Below are positions 12,301 through 23,500 of a stretch of DNA of 64,000 nt, piece after piece (position 1 is the stretch's first letter; every line of letters starts with the position of its first letter). Origin of the DNA: Lagopus muta (taxonomy: Eukaryota; Chordata; Aves; Galliformes; Phasianidae); the NCBI RefSeq assembly GCF_023343835.1, contig NC_064443.1, forward strand, positions 2,914,001-2,978,000. The letters run 5' to 3'. The notes below the pieces were generated by a model. It saw only the letters and a list, made by a program, of their open reading frames with translations, was not told where the DNA came from and searched no databases. Both the position numbers and the translations under genes were made by a program.

Positions 12301-15300
12301 AAATATCAGAGAGAGAAATGAAAGGTTTGCCATTCTCCAAAGCCTCTTCAAAGAGTTCTCAGGAAGCAAGGACAGAAGTTCTCTGTGTTGCTGAAGTGCA
12401 GCAATGAGGTTTTGCACTCGCTGTGGCTCTGCTCCTGGAGTGTGGGACACCCTACATCCCAAAGCTGCTTTTAGATCATGTTCCTCCACACGAGTTGCAG
12501 GGAAGAAAAGAGGCTTCAAAAAGCTGAAGGACTACCAGCAGCTCGCCTAGAGCTGCTCTGTCAGCCCTGCTCCAGACGGACACCATCCCCAACCTGTGCT
12601 TTCAGAAAAGCAGAGCTGAAAATACTTTCTCTCCAACAAAACCATCTGCTTGGAGAAAGAAAGGAAGAAGCAGCATAAAAACCTCAATGTAGACTTAAAC
12701 AATACAAAGCAGGCAGGCAGAAGGATTCGGCTTTTTGGAAAGCTCCAAAATCTAAGAGAGCCCAACAGATTTCACCTGGCCAAACAGCCAGGCAGCCCCA
12801 AGGCCTTCCCACCTGCTACATGTCCCAGCACCCCATGCACAGGGCAACCAATGCCAGGTAATTCATTGCAGGTGAAGCAGCACAAGCCAGCCCACAGCAG
12901 TGCCCTCAGCAGCCTGCAGCATCCAAGTGTTCCCTAGGCTGAAGAACTGCCTGTTCCAGAAATGCAACACCAGCATCAGCACTCTCTATAGGACCACCTC
13001 CAGCATCACCCTTTTCAGCCTTTGTTTGCTCTTCAGCTTGCTCTGCTTCCTCCCACAGAGTCTCTGCAGTTCAATTCAATTTCTTTAGGGCAAATTTTCC
13101 TCCCTAGCTCCGGCAGCAAAGCCAGAAACTGCACCATGGCTGGGGTTCCCAGAGCCCAGACCATGGAGGTGACAGCATGGTAGCAGGGCAGGATCCAAAG
13201 CACAAAGCACTGCCAAGCAAGGGGATGTGATTTCTACTGACAGTAACATGTCTCCATTGCTGCTATGGAGCAGCATCTAGAGCCAGCAGCCCTCACAGCC
13301 ACACTGCAGCCTGGGCTTATCTGACTCATCCCTAACAGAAGGACGAGCTTTTTAAAGGCTAAAGATGACCAGGGAACAAAAATGGTTGTTGGCTGCTGAG
13401 CTCCAGGGTGGCTGAAGTCACTGCAGTCCCAGCTGTAGGACGGTGCCACACTGCTCTGTGAAAAACAAGTCATTCATATGCAATTGTACCAAGCCGAGCA
13501 GATGGAAAACCTACACCTCAGAGGTTCCTGCTGGGATGCTCAATCACTGCTTTGCTCCACTTGCTTATTAGATAAAAACTGAGGCCCAAAGGCACCTTTT
13601 GGTGGCCAAACGCAGCAGGGCAACACGCAGCCCCCTGTGCCATAGCAGCAGGAAGGAGCAGGAGCTGGGACTGGGGGCACTGGAGAGCCGGTCTGAAGTC
13701 AGCAGGATGCAAAGTCATTGCGTATCCCAGAGCGGCCCCAGCAGAGGCTGTGAGGCTGTTGTTGCCAAGAGTTGCTCAGCAGCTCACCTGAATTTTGGGC
13801 TTGGTTTTCACACGGACCCACAGCACTCTGCTCTTGGCTCCACGTGTCAAGAAGCCCCGCTTGGAATTTGTACAACATTTCCAGAAATGCAAGCCCTATT
13901 TTTCAGCATATTTGGCCAGCAAAGAGGAAAGAGAGGAAAAGAGGAGAACTGGGCTGACACAGCATAAATCAAAGCACTTAAAAATGGAGCTTACCTTCCT
14001 CGATGATCACCTTGATGAGCCGAACTGAACCATTTCGGGCTTTGGCAAAAAAGTCCCTTAATTCCGTGGTGGCTGAAAGAACCAGAAACATTGTGATCAG
14101 ATCGAAGGGCCAAAGCAGGTGCTGCTCACTGAAGGGCCGTGGGGATAAATGATTTGGCAGGAGATTAATTAAAAACAGTGCAGAAAAAAAAAGAGAAAGA
14201 ATAACCGGTGCCAAAATGTTACAATAAAAATAATATGAAATCCCAACAGCTGGCCTCCTCAGGGGTTGTAAAGTGCTGCGTCTCCCAGAGGCTTCAGAGT
14301 TAAATAGCAGCTGGGAGCACATGTGATCCAGATAACCTGATACTTGGCCTGGGTGAACATAATCACCCAAATTTAGCTGATGGCTTGGCTGGTTGCAGGC
14401 AGAGCTCAAGTGACAAGTTTATTAACTTTGCAGCGCAGTCAGGTTTGTGTGCAGGGTGGCTGGGAGATGTTAGGAAAGGTGGGGATGCTGCTGAGCCCCA
14501 GTGCTGCAGGTCACTGAGCCCACAGTGGAGACACAGCCCTCTGGATGGGAAAGAACAGCAGGCCATCAGCTACGGCTGCAGGCAGATACCCACATGACAG
14601 CTCAACAGCAAGCCCAATGGATGCTGCCATGCAGCCAATGGGGATCTGCAGGGTCACAGCAGGTAAGAGTCACCCAGCACATAAGTGCACACCCTGTAAC
14701 AGACCCTTCCATGCTGCTGCATGTGTTCTGCTCCAGCCTTGCTCTGCAAGAAAGAAGAACCAAGGCAGGGTGCTTAGTGCAGGGCATCCCGCCTGGAAGA
14801 TCCCATCCCGAGACTTTAAAGCTGCAGAGCATTCCAGCACTTATTAGAAATACAGAAACAAGTGCTGCAAAGATAAGCAACCCACTGCTCCCCGCAGCAG
14901 CCCCAAAGTGCAAACACACCAGGGAACTGCTGCTTGAGGGGTCACCAGTAGAGCAGCTGGGCAGACCGGTTCCTTCCTCCCATGTGATAAATCTGAGCTG
15001 CATGTGTTTCACCATCTCAAGAGCTGTCCTGAGCAAAGGTCTAGAAGTTCTCCCTTTCCCTGATGCCTTCTCAATCAGAGCATAGCTTGGGCTGGAAGGG
15101 ACCGTGAAGCCCCTCAGCCTCAAGCCCTGCCATGGGCTGCTTGCCCCCACCAGAACAAGCTGCCCAGGGCCCACCAGCCTGGGGCATCTTCTGCAGAGAG
15201 AAAAGGCACAGATGAGAAGCAGCCCTCAGGCTCAGAGCCAAACCCGAGCACGACATGGGAGTAGGACCATCCTCCCAAACCCATCCCATGGCCCCCGGCA

Positions 15301-18300
15301 GCATGGAGGCACACAGCTTTCCAGCAGCACTCAGCCTGCTGCCGGGTATTTTTAGCCCTTCCCCTGCTGACAGGCTGCTTCCTCCAAGCAGCTGCTGTGG
15401 TTGCTGAAGATACGAGAGGTTTCTCCCAGGGCGGAAGAGGAGGAGAAAAAGAGATGTTTGTACACCTAGGAAACCTAAACACGAGAGCCAAAGGGTGCTG
15501 ATGAGCGTTACGCTTTGCCATCGTGCTGCCCAAACAGGAGGGAGGGGGATAACAGCTTGGATATTCCTAGATTCAAGCTAAAATATTTTGGAAAAAAACA
15601 CCAAAAATTAAAAATAATAATAATAATAATCACTGATGTGTCTGTGCCATTCCTTTCTGCTTCCTCCAGCACAGAGCCAAGGGAGAGGAACATGCTAGCC
15701 GTGAAGGCTTTCAGCATGAGCTCAGCAACTGCTTCATTACAGCATGATTACTGCTTAATTGGCATAGCAGACCTGACGAGACAGTCTGCGTGCCTGAAAT
15801 ATTAACAGAGAGCCCCCAGCCTGTTCCAAAGGAAAAGCAGAGGGATGGAGGAGGGAGCAGCACTGAGGCATGGGGTGACACAGGGGTGTCCCCAGGATGT
15901 GATCCCGAGGCTGAGGGCCCTGCATGGAACAAAAACCCAGAGCAGCTGCACGGCAGTGGGAGCTGCAGAGGTAGGGCCCAGAGCTCAAGGAAAGTCCTCA
16001 GTGCTGGCAGGTCCTGGAGGCAGCAGGGCACCATGCTACACTGTGGTTGCTGGAGGTAGGTGGCAGCCGAGGCAAAGTGGCAGAGCCAGGGGAAGGCAGC
16101 TCAGGTGCATTTTGGTGGGTCGGTGCCCACAGCAGGAGGTCCCCAGACCCGATGTGGGTCCAGCTTTAAGTCCACATCTCCATGGTCAGATCTGGCCACC
16201 GCACCAACGCGTCCTGCAGTCAGGAATAGAGGAGAGGCAAAGTGCGTGCTGGAGGACAAGGAGAGCTCCCTGTTCTCTCAGCAGGTTGGAGGAACAGGCT
16301 GGAAAAAGAAGAAGAAAAAAAAGAAATAGGATGAAATTCACTAGGAAGCAAAACACCACAGAAGGAGAGAGCAGCGTGCATTGCCAGCAACTCTGCAGAG
16401 AGAGAGGGTCACACTGGGGGCAAGCCTATGCTGGTTAGTGGCTTCACGGCATTGCAAAGTCAGTTGTGAAGGCAGGAGCAGGAGCACAGCTTGCAGCAAG
16501 GTTACATGGTGCTGACACAGCCTCGGGATTGGTGTCGTGCAAGGAGAACGGCACAGGCCATGCGAGACTGAGGGAGCTGGGGCTGCGTTCAGAGAGGGAG
16601 AGCAGCCCTCACCTGCTGGGCCTTCCCACTCATCCCCAGCCTGCTGACAGCTCCCGGATCAATAATACATGTCCCCTGAAACAGATGCCTCTCTCGGCGT
16701 GCCGCGTCCCCTCGGCCTCCCGGCACGAAACCTGAACCCTCAGCCATCAATCTTTCATCCTCTGGCCACTATCCTCAAGCTGAGGCAACTGCACACTGCC
16801 AATCCCTCCTGCAGCTTGGCTGGCTGCTTTGGGCACTGAGAAGATTGCATTTCTCACCACGGCCTTGCAGGCAGCCTTATCTCTGGTGAAAAAGCTACAG
16901 ACTGCATGAGAAAATAGAATGGAAGGGAAAAAGGAAGAACTGAGCAAGAGAGGACACAGCCAAAGCATCTTCCAGTTCTCCACGATCACAGAATGTCCTG
17001 TGTCAAAAAGGAGCACAGTGCTCATCCAGTTCCAACCCCCTGCTGTGTGCAGGTCGCCAACCAGCAGCCCAGGCTGCCCAGAGCCACATCCAGCCTGGCC
17101 TTGAATGCCTGCAGGGATGGGGCATCCACAGCCTCCTTGGCAACCTGTGCCAGTGCCTCACTGCCCTCTGGGTGAAAAACTTCCTCCTCATATCCAACCT
17201 AAACCTCCCCTGTCTCAGTTTAAAACTGAGTCCTATTTAGTGATAGCTCCTTGTCCTATCACCATCCACCCTCGTAAACAGCCATTTTCCCTCCTGTTTA
17301 TACGCTCCCTCCAAATATTGGAAGGCCACAATGAGGTCTCCCCGGAGCCTTCTCTTCTCCAAGCTAAATAAACCCAGTTCCCTCAACCTTTTGATGCTGG
17401 GTTCTATTCTGCAGAAGGATTTCACTGAATCTTGGCCACACTGCATATCCTGCCTGGGTATCTCCAGCCATTCATCCCATGAGCCATTCGCTTCCATATG
17501 CCTACCTGGAAGCCACCTTCCCCCCACTCTGGCACCTCCCAGATCCTCATCAGAATCGCTCTCACTCTGGGTATCAGACCAGCAGTGGTCTCATTGCATT
17601 TAGAGGCTCTTGACATGCACTTTCCAAGGGACTTCCTCTTCCCCACTACTTTAAGAGGCTTTTATTATTTGCACATCCTCAAAATTACAGCTCAAGCGCA
17701 ACTTCTGCAGGGGTTAGAGCCTGCCTCTGTGCATTCTGAGTCATGGGGGTGTTTGCTTTGTGTTTTGCATATGCCCAGGGCATTTCTGCTCTTTGCTGCA
17801 AAGCAAAACCAGGAACCAGAGCACTGGTGCCCAGCCCGGAAGAAGCAGTCGTTACCCACAGATGGGGATCAGCTCCTCAAAGGCAGCCCTGCAGCAGCTC
17901 ACTGCACAGGCCCCATGAGCAGGGAGGTTTTCGTTTCCCTTCTCTTATCTCAGCAGAAACCCCATCACCGCCATTCCTCTCTGTTGGCAGAGCGCACCTA
18001 CAGCCAAGGAATCACAGAATCATTATGGTTGGCAAACACCTCTAAGATCCCCAGGTCCCACCGTCCACCCCCCACCTGCCCACGGCCCTCAGAGCCACAT
18101 CCCCACGGTGCTGGGACGCCTCCATGGGCGCTGACTCCCCCAGCTCCCCATGCAGCTGTGCCAGTGCCCAACTGCTCTTTGGGACAAGTGCTGGATAGGG
18201 ACAGTTTCCTTCTGGAGCTTCCTTCTCATCGAAGAGTCAGCCTGGGAGCAGAGCCAGCTGCTCCCACGGGGATGGGCAAGGAGCAGCTCAGCAGCCACAA

Positions 18301-20065
18301 CACTGCTATCCCCCCACTTTCTGCTCCTTCTTCACCTCCCACTTCATTCTTGCTCACACAAGCCACTTTCTAGATGGAAAAAACCCTTCAAGACACGTTT
18401 TCACCCCAACATTTCTGCCATCCACACGAGCATCACCATCACCTCCCTCTCCCTGGGACCCTTCATCTTTCTCCCAAAGTCAGCTCACACAGAATGATGC
18501 TCCTCCCCCCCTGCCCAGCACACGCCTGCTTCCTGCTGTGCAGGGAAAGGAGGTCACCCGACTTTCTGAGGCACTCACACCCAGCCTTCCCTTCACTGCT
18601 TATATCAAATTCTCCCTTCCAAGCTATCACCGCCAGCCAGGCTCACAGATGAGGCTGGGTGGCTTACCCACAACACATGAAGATGGAAGACATGGAAAAT
18701 CCCTCCTGCTTGGCAAACAGCTCAGGCACTCCCAGAGGGGGAGGAAGCAGCAGCAGCATTGCTGTGCTCATCTGAGAGAGTGAATCAGCTCGCTGATGGG
18801 GGAAGGAATGATGGTGACCACTGTGCCAGGGTGGGGGAGAATGAAGGACCCCCTGATGCACCCACCCAGCAGTTTCCAAGCAGTTTGGGAAGGGAATGAG
18901 ATTGCCTTGCTGGGGCTGGCACAGGTCAGTGAACTGCAAGAGCAGCGGTGCAATGCCAGTGCCTCTCTTCCACCTCTGTTTCAAGCACCAGGACACTGCA
19001 AACCCTACCAGGGCAGTGCATCCTGCCTGCACTGAGAGCTCAGAGTGCTGTGCCCACTGCTTCGGTTCTGGTTTTGTTGTTGTTGCAACCAGAGGAAAGC
19101 ACAAAGAGGTCCTGAGCTTTAATGTAGCAGCCTAAGGCTTAGAGGCAATGAATGAGAACGCAAGGGCTGACGGCCACCAGCACTGCCAGGCCAAGCAGGA
19201 GCAGCATCTGAGCATCAAACTGCATCCCATGAGCACCCAACAGGAATGATGCTCCTGGCTGTCCTCGAGCAAAGGGAACGTCACCAGAGTGTGCTGCACA
19301 GGAACAGTGGCCATAAATTCACCCTAAATTCGCCATGCTCCCAGAGAGGCATTGGCCACGAGGAAAGCACAGCGAGCTGGCACAGCCCGCCCAGCATAGC
19401 CCAGGGCCGGCATCTTTGCCACCTCTGCTCGCATATCAATTCGGTTCCATCAATTATGCAGTGCCTCCGGTCCTGCTTAACGCTGCCCAGGGAGGTGTCA
19501 GGTGGGAGCGGGGGGAAACGCCACGGAGACGCACACTGTCACCCCCCGAAACCTCGGGGCCGCCTCCGGGGATCCCCCCACATATCCTTCCCCCTAAACC
19601 GGCCTTCTTCCAACACGGAAATTCCAGAGACAGCACTGCTGGCGTTCTTTCTGCTTAAAACGCAGCCCTGCGGCGGGAGGCGGCCGGCAGCACGCACAGC
19701 GGTGGGCTCGCACCGCGCCGCTCGCACCCTTCTCCCCGCTGGGATTTTGGGCTCACGGCGGGGCTGTGCCGCTCCGCCCGCTGCTGGATGGCAGGGCAAG
19801 GGCCTCCGGCTGCGCAGACCCCACTCCATAACGGAGCAGCCGTGGTAGAAGACACCTTAGCGGTGCCGAGCCGCGTTCGGGCATCGCTCGGAGACAAAGG
19901 ATGCGCGAAGCCCCGCAGCACCGCGCTCGGATCGGCCGCGCTGCCCCCGACCGCCACCCGCGGTGCCCACCCTGCGCATCCGGGAGCCGCGGCGGGGAAC
20001 GAGCGGCGTGACCCGGCGGTTCGGCCCGGCCCACGCTTACCGTGGATGCCGGTCTGGTGCGTCAT
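3349..20065 (-). CDS. TWF2: Twinfilin-2, 9 coding exons, 349 aa
   Basis: Twinfilin-2 is a cytoplasmic actin regulator that binds ADP-G-actin and capping protein and helps control barbed-end dynamics. Coding exons in transcript order are 20065-20041, 14072-13995, 11961-11783, 10728-10633, 10233-10129, 5074-4949, 4863-4713, 4376-4255 and 3516-3349. All junctions are GT-AG, and the 1050 nt join in frame to 349 aa plus a stop. The protein starts MTHQTGIHA. It has two ADF-homology (cofilin-like) domains, roughly residues 4-139 and 177-313, with a linker containing [10 protein letters not shown]. The basic tail ([15 protein letters not shown], residues 325-339) is the capping-protein-binding region in this family. 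[19 protein letters not shown] is a near-invariant twinfilin stretch in the second domain. The start Met sits 167 bp from that of PPM1M, head to head. TWF1 is excluded by the closeness to mammalian TWF2 throughout and by synteny. Confidence 0.97.
5075..10128 (-). other. TWF2: TWF2 intron 5 (5.05 kb)
   Basis: This is a large intron between the exons encoding INE and VKTEIS. Apart from a CR1 fragment at 5495-5672 I see no exon, RNA gene or strong repeat. The open frames in it are short and resemble nothing known. Confidence 0.8.
5495..5672 (+). mobile_element. CR1 LINE 3' fragment, plus orientation
   Basis: The sequence follows the CR1 3' untranslated consensus: a CCCTGGGCAGCCTGAGCTG core near 5568, then a CCATGGCAGGG block. 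It ends in CCTCTTCCAACCC and the degenerate terminal repeat ATTCTACGATTCT near 5656-5668. It is a 5'-truncated dead copy with no coding part. The left boundary is approximate. Confidence 0.85.
11013..11060. repeat. A/C-rich simple repeat in TWF2 intron 3
   Basis: This is an imperfect run of ACAAA/ACACA-type units (acacaaagaaacacaaaaac and similar) within the intron between the exons ending at 11783 and starting at 10728. The rest of this intron (10729-11782) shows nothing else recognisable. Confidence 0.6.
11962..13994 (-). other. TWF2: TWF2 intron 2 (2.0 kb)
   Basis: This intron splits the codon for the third Glu in the IIEEEQLVL stretch. I see no repeat, exon or RNA gene in it. Confidence 0.8.
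15075..15185 (-). mobile_element. CR1 fragment, minus orientation
   Basis: The region reads as the reverse complement of the CR1 3' end: a GGCTGGAAGGGACC-like start, a CCATGGGCTGC block and GCTGCCCAGGGCCC. The terminal ATTCTATGA repeat is eroded. It is short, old and noncoding. Confidence 0.7.
15607..15630. repeat. (AAT)n microsatellite
   Basis: About six uninterrupted AAT units follow an A-rich leader. It lies in TWF2 intron 1 and is potentially polymorphic. Confidence 0.85.
16983..17395 (-). mobile_element. CR1 LINE 3' fragment, minus orientation, about 410 bp
   Basis: Starting at the eroded terminal repeat (atcacagaatg), the sequence contains the standard CR1 blocks in reverse complement: the CATCCAGTTCCAACCCCCTG block, AGGCTGCCCAGAGCC, CTGGCCTTGAATGCCTGCAGGGATGGGGCATCC and CTTCTCTTCTCCAAGCTAAA. 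It is 5'-truncated. The match fades beyond about 17395. Confidence 0.9.
18006..18190 (-). mobile_element. CR1 fragment, minus orientation
   Basis: It starts at GGAATCACAGAATCATTATGG, the typical reversed CR1 3' terminus. It continues with diverged CR1 blocks including GAGCCACATCCCCACGGT and CTCCCCATGCAGCTGTGCCAGTG. It belongs to a different, more diverged subfamily than the copy at 16983. The outer limit is approximate. Confidence 0.75.
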
Positions 20066-20560
20066 GGCTCCTCTCCGCTCCGCTCCGCCGCGTCCCGGGC
20101 AGGAAACGGCTCCGCCGCCCGCACCGACGCTTCCGGAGCCGGCACCGGGCGGAGCCGCAGCCCGCACCGCCCCCGGGAGGAGCCGGACCTCGAGCCGCGC
20201 CCGGTCCGTGCGGGGGGAGCCCGCGGGATTCCATGTCCGTCGAGTGGTTGCGGCGGCTGCGTCGGGGCGGCCCCACGGAACGGCCCGGAGGTGCTCAGGA
20301 ATCGGCACCGCGCTCCCCCCAGCCCGCCCCGCCGCAGTACCGCCGGCCCAAGTTCCTCCGAGACGAAGAGGAGAATCCGAGGGACGTCAGAACCGTGCGG
20401 GGCACCGGGCCGGAGCGGCCGCTGCCTTGGGGTTCGGGCTATGCCGAGTGAGTGCGGCCGTTGGGGGTTACGGGGCTGGGGGCTGCGTGGGGTTACGGGG
20501 CACGAAGCGGGTGCTGGGGGGCTGCGGGCGCGGCGAGGAGCCCCCGGAGCGTTGGGCAGG
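19660..20560. promoter_or_regulatory. CpG island spanning TWF2 and PPM1M first exons
   Basis: CG dinucleotides are abundant over about 900 bp, in contrast to the CG-poor introns on both sides. Both genes' first coding exons (20041-20065 and 20233-20447) lie inside it. No TATA box is placed suitably for either gene. This fits a ubiquitous CpG promoter; limits are by eye. Confidence 0.85.
20066..20232. promoter_or_regulatory. Bidirectional promoter / 5' UTRs between TWF2 and PPM1M
   Basis: Only 167 bp separate the two divergent start codons, so both 5' UTRs and the core promoter must fit here or overlap. An ETS-type site, GCTTCCGG, lies at 20129-20136, and GC-box-like CCGCCC/CCCCCGGG stretches flank it. 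TATA-less GC-rich sequence with an ETS site is typical of bidirectional housekeeping promoters. Transcription starts are inferred, not seen. Confidence 0.75.
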
Positions 20561-23500
20561 GCTGAACGCGGTGATCCCCTGCCCCGGTGCGTTCGTTGCG
20601 CTGTGCGAGGCAGCGGTGGGCAGCAAACCCTCAGTTCTTCGGTGAAAGGAGTCCGCGTGTCCCCAGGAGATGAGCTGCAGGGAGCGGGCAGAGGGGCTTC
20701 TCGGGGTGAGCGGCACCGAAGCGCTGAGCCCTGGCAGAGCACCGTCATAGCAAAGGGAAAAACGCAACCCCATAAATCTCTGCGTTTGCCTCGGTTATGG
20801 GAAGAGGGGCGTTGTGGTGGGACCACTTTGTGAGCTGGAGGTCGTGGGATTGCAACGTTCAGGAGGTGAAGCTGTGCAAGGAGACAAGGGCCCAGCGTTA
20901 AGGCCAGAAGGAGCTCTGTCACCAGCCTGGCACAGCTGCCTTGGCTGCCAGCAGGGACTGGTGGAGATAGGGGTGCCCCATGACAGCTCTTTCCCCATAA
21001 CTCACTGTATCCCAGGTGAAACTTTTTCCTGCTCGATTTGATGTTTAGATTCCCAGCCAAGAGATCCTTGACTTTGAGAAGGGAGCAAGCGAGCACGGGG
21101 CTGGAAGGAAGGCTGGGGGCTCACTCCCATGTTGGTTGGGCAGTGCTTCGCCCCTCAGCTGGAGTGTTTGCACCTGCAGGGTTATCAATGCTGAGAAGTC
21201 AGAGTTCAACGAGGACCAGGCAACGTGCTGCCAGATCTCCGTGCGCAGGAAGGAGCCAGGCCTGGAGGAGGACCAGGAGTGGCTGATCCTGTGCTCCACG
21301 CAGGTACGGCCCCGTTCTGAGTTCCCCCAGGTGCCCCCAAGGTGTTGCTCCATCGGCTTGGCTGGAAAAGCCAGGCAGAACACGTTCAGCACATCCTGAG
21401 TGCGAGCTGCTGTCTGCATGGCCCCTCTCTGCCTCTTTCCACTGCTTGATCTTTCTTCTCCCTTGCAGTTTTTGACTGGTTACTACTGGGCACTCTTCGA
21501 TGGCCACGGTGGCCCAGAAGCTGCCATCATTGCCTCCAACTACCTGCACTACTGCATCAAGCAGAAGCTGGAGGAGGTTGCGGGGGCCATCGTGGAGCCC
21601 TGTCCCCCCATGCACTTGAGCGGGCGCTGTGTTTGTGACAGTGACCCCCAGTTCGTGGAGGAGAAGCACATCCACGTAGAAGATGTGGTGGTGGGAGCCC
21701 TAGAGAATGCCTTCCAGGAATGCGTGAGTTCTTCGTCCCTGCAGCAAGGGTTCCCTTGCTCTGAGCTCTCTCATCAGGAACTGGTCAGGCACTGATTGCC
21801 CAGCTGCTTGGGTTTGCCACATGGGCAAGGGATGCTGTGCATTGGGCTAGGCTGTGGCTGCCAAATGCCACAGCCTACAGCTCCTCGAGCAGCCAGAGTG
21901 CACCCTTAAGGCCAGCTGACATCATGCTGGGTCAGTCAGCTGCCTGAGGTCTGCCTCAGGGCCATTGCACTGCATTGTAATGCTGACACTGAGCAAAGCT
22001 GCAGCATCTCTGCTCCCAGGGAATACATTCCTTCAGGGCTAGACCATGGCTATTGTTAGACTCATAGACCATATGCAAGTTTGAGATCTCTGCTATCAGC
22101 CTGTCCTTAGCACTCAGTCCAGCAGTGATAACTCTGTTGGCTGCACTGAAGCAATGCTGACTTTCACCTTGCTGGTTTTCTGCTGACTGCCTCAAAGCAG
22201 TTTTAGCTCCAGATTTCTGCTAGGAGCCAGGGGGCAGCTGCAGAAAGCAGCACCCTGGTTAACATCGCTCTTCAAACTTGTTTAAACCCACAGGATGAAG
22301 TGATTGGCCAGGAGATGGAAGCCACCAACCAGACAGGAGGCTGCACTGCTCTGGCTGCCCTTTATTTCCAGGGAAAGCTGTATGTGGCAAACGCTGGGGA
22401 CAGCAGGTGAGTGCAAGGAAAGGAAGAGGTTGCTTGGGAACAAGAGCTGGAATTAGCAGAGGTTTCACAGAATCATTAAGACTGGAGAAGACCACAAGAA
22501 TCATCAGGTCCAACTGTCCACCCATCACCACTGTGCCAGCTGAGCCATGTCCACATATCTACGGTTCTTGAACACCTCCAGGGATGGTGGCTGCATCACT
22601 TCCTTGTGCAGCTTGTTCCAATGCCTTACCATAAGGTTTCCAGCACCTTATGTAACTCTAGAAAAGTTAAGCGTGCAGCACTCTGTGGAGCTGGGACCTA
22701 TTGAATGGGTGGGTGGGTGCTCTCGTGCTTTCTAGAAGGGCTTTCAGGTTTCCAAGCACTAATGCTGCCCAGCCACAGGGCAGTGCAGCAGTAAGCTGAT
22801 CCTGGCAGGGGTTCAAAAGTGGGATTTGATTTCAAAGCATGTTAAACAGCTTCCTCATGTGTCTTTGGCCACCACTCCTCCAGCAGGGAGTTCTGCCATT
22901 GTTAAACCAGGCAGGCTCAGTTCTCTGCTGCAATAACACAACTGCAGTGTTAAAACACGCCAGCATTTTTAAACCCTCCTGGATGTGTGGCTCTTCTCTG
23001 GCACTGCTCTGCCACAGAGCTCTCTCAGCTGGCTGACCCTGAGGTAGCCCCAGTAACAGGTCAGCAGAGACGGGGCAGCCTTGATGGGGATGGGGCAGGA
23101 TGCAGCTCAGCTCTTTGCCTCTTTTTCTCATAGGGCCATTCTCGTTCTGAAGGACACCATTGTGCCCATGAGCTCTGAGTTCACACCCGAGACAGAGAGG
23201 CAGCGACTCCAGCACTTGGTGAGTGACTCCTCTCACCCTCAGATCAACAACCTGGGTCAGGGAGGGCTTGTGGCAGGAGCCAAAGTGTCAGCAGCCACGG
23301 GGGCTGTGAGCAGGATTCAACTAACAGCACTTAAGTGTCGGAGATGCTCACACCCAGCTTGGCCCTTGGGATGTGTTTTCCCACTGTTGTTCCCACTTTG
23401 CAGCTGGGAGTGCAAGTCCCAGCATGCGAGCAGAGCACAGCCTTGCTGCTCACCCCTGCAGAAGCAAAGCCTGTCCATCCTATGCCTTTGTTCCCTCCTT

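Larger units (their letters stand above)
14073..20040 (-). other. TWF2: TWF2 intron 1 (6.0 kb)
   Basis: The first intron follows a 25-nt coding exon. It contains CR1 fragments at 15075-15185, 16983-17395 and 18006-18190 and an AAT microsatellite at 15607-15630. Its promoter-proximal end, from about 19650, is part of the CpG island. I recognise no other gene. Confidence 0.8.

Noticed and set aside
17498-18373. 291-aa plus-strand open frame in TWF2 intron 1
   Set aside because: It runs across a CR1 fragment, has no recognisable domain and lies inside an intron on the opposite strand.
20042-20833. 263-aa plus-strand open frame overlapping PPM1M exon 1
   Set aside because: It is a frame-shifted shadow of the CpG island. 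The PPM1M frame starting at 20233 splices correctly through ten exons.
20062-21096. 344-aa minus-strand open frame over the TWF2/PPM1M promoter and PPM1M exon 1
   Set aside because: It is Pro/Arg-rich, antisense to a CpG island and to PPM1M exon 1, and matches no family. GC-rich DNA lacks stop codons.
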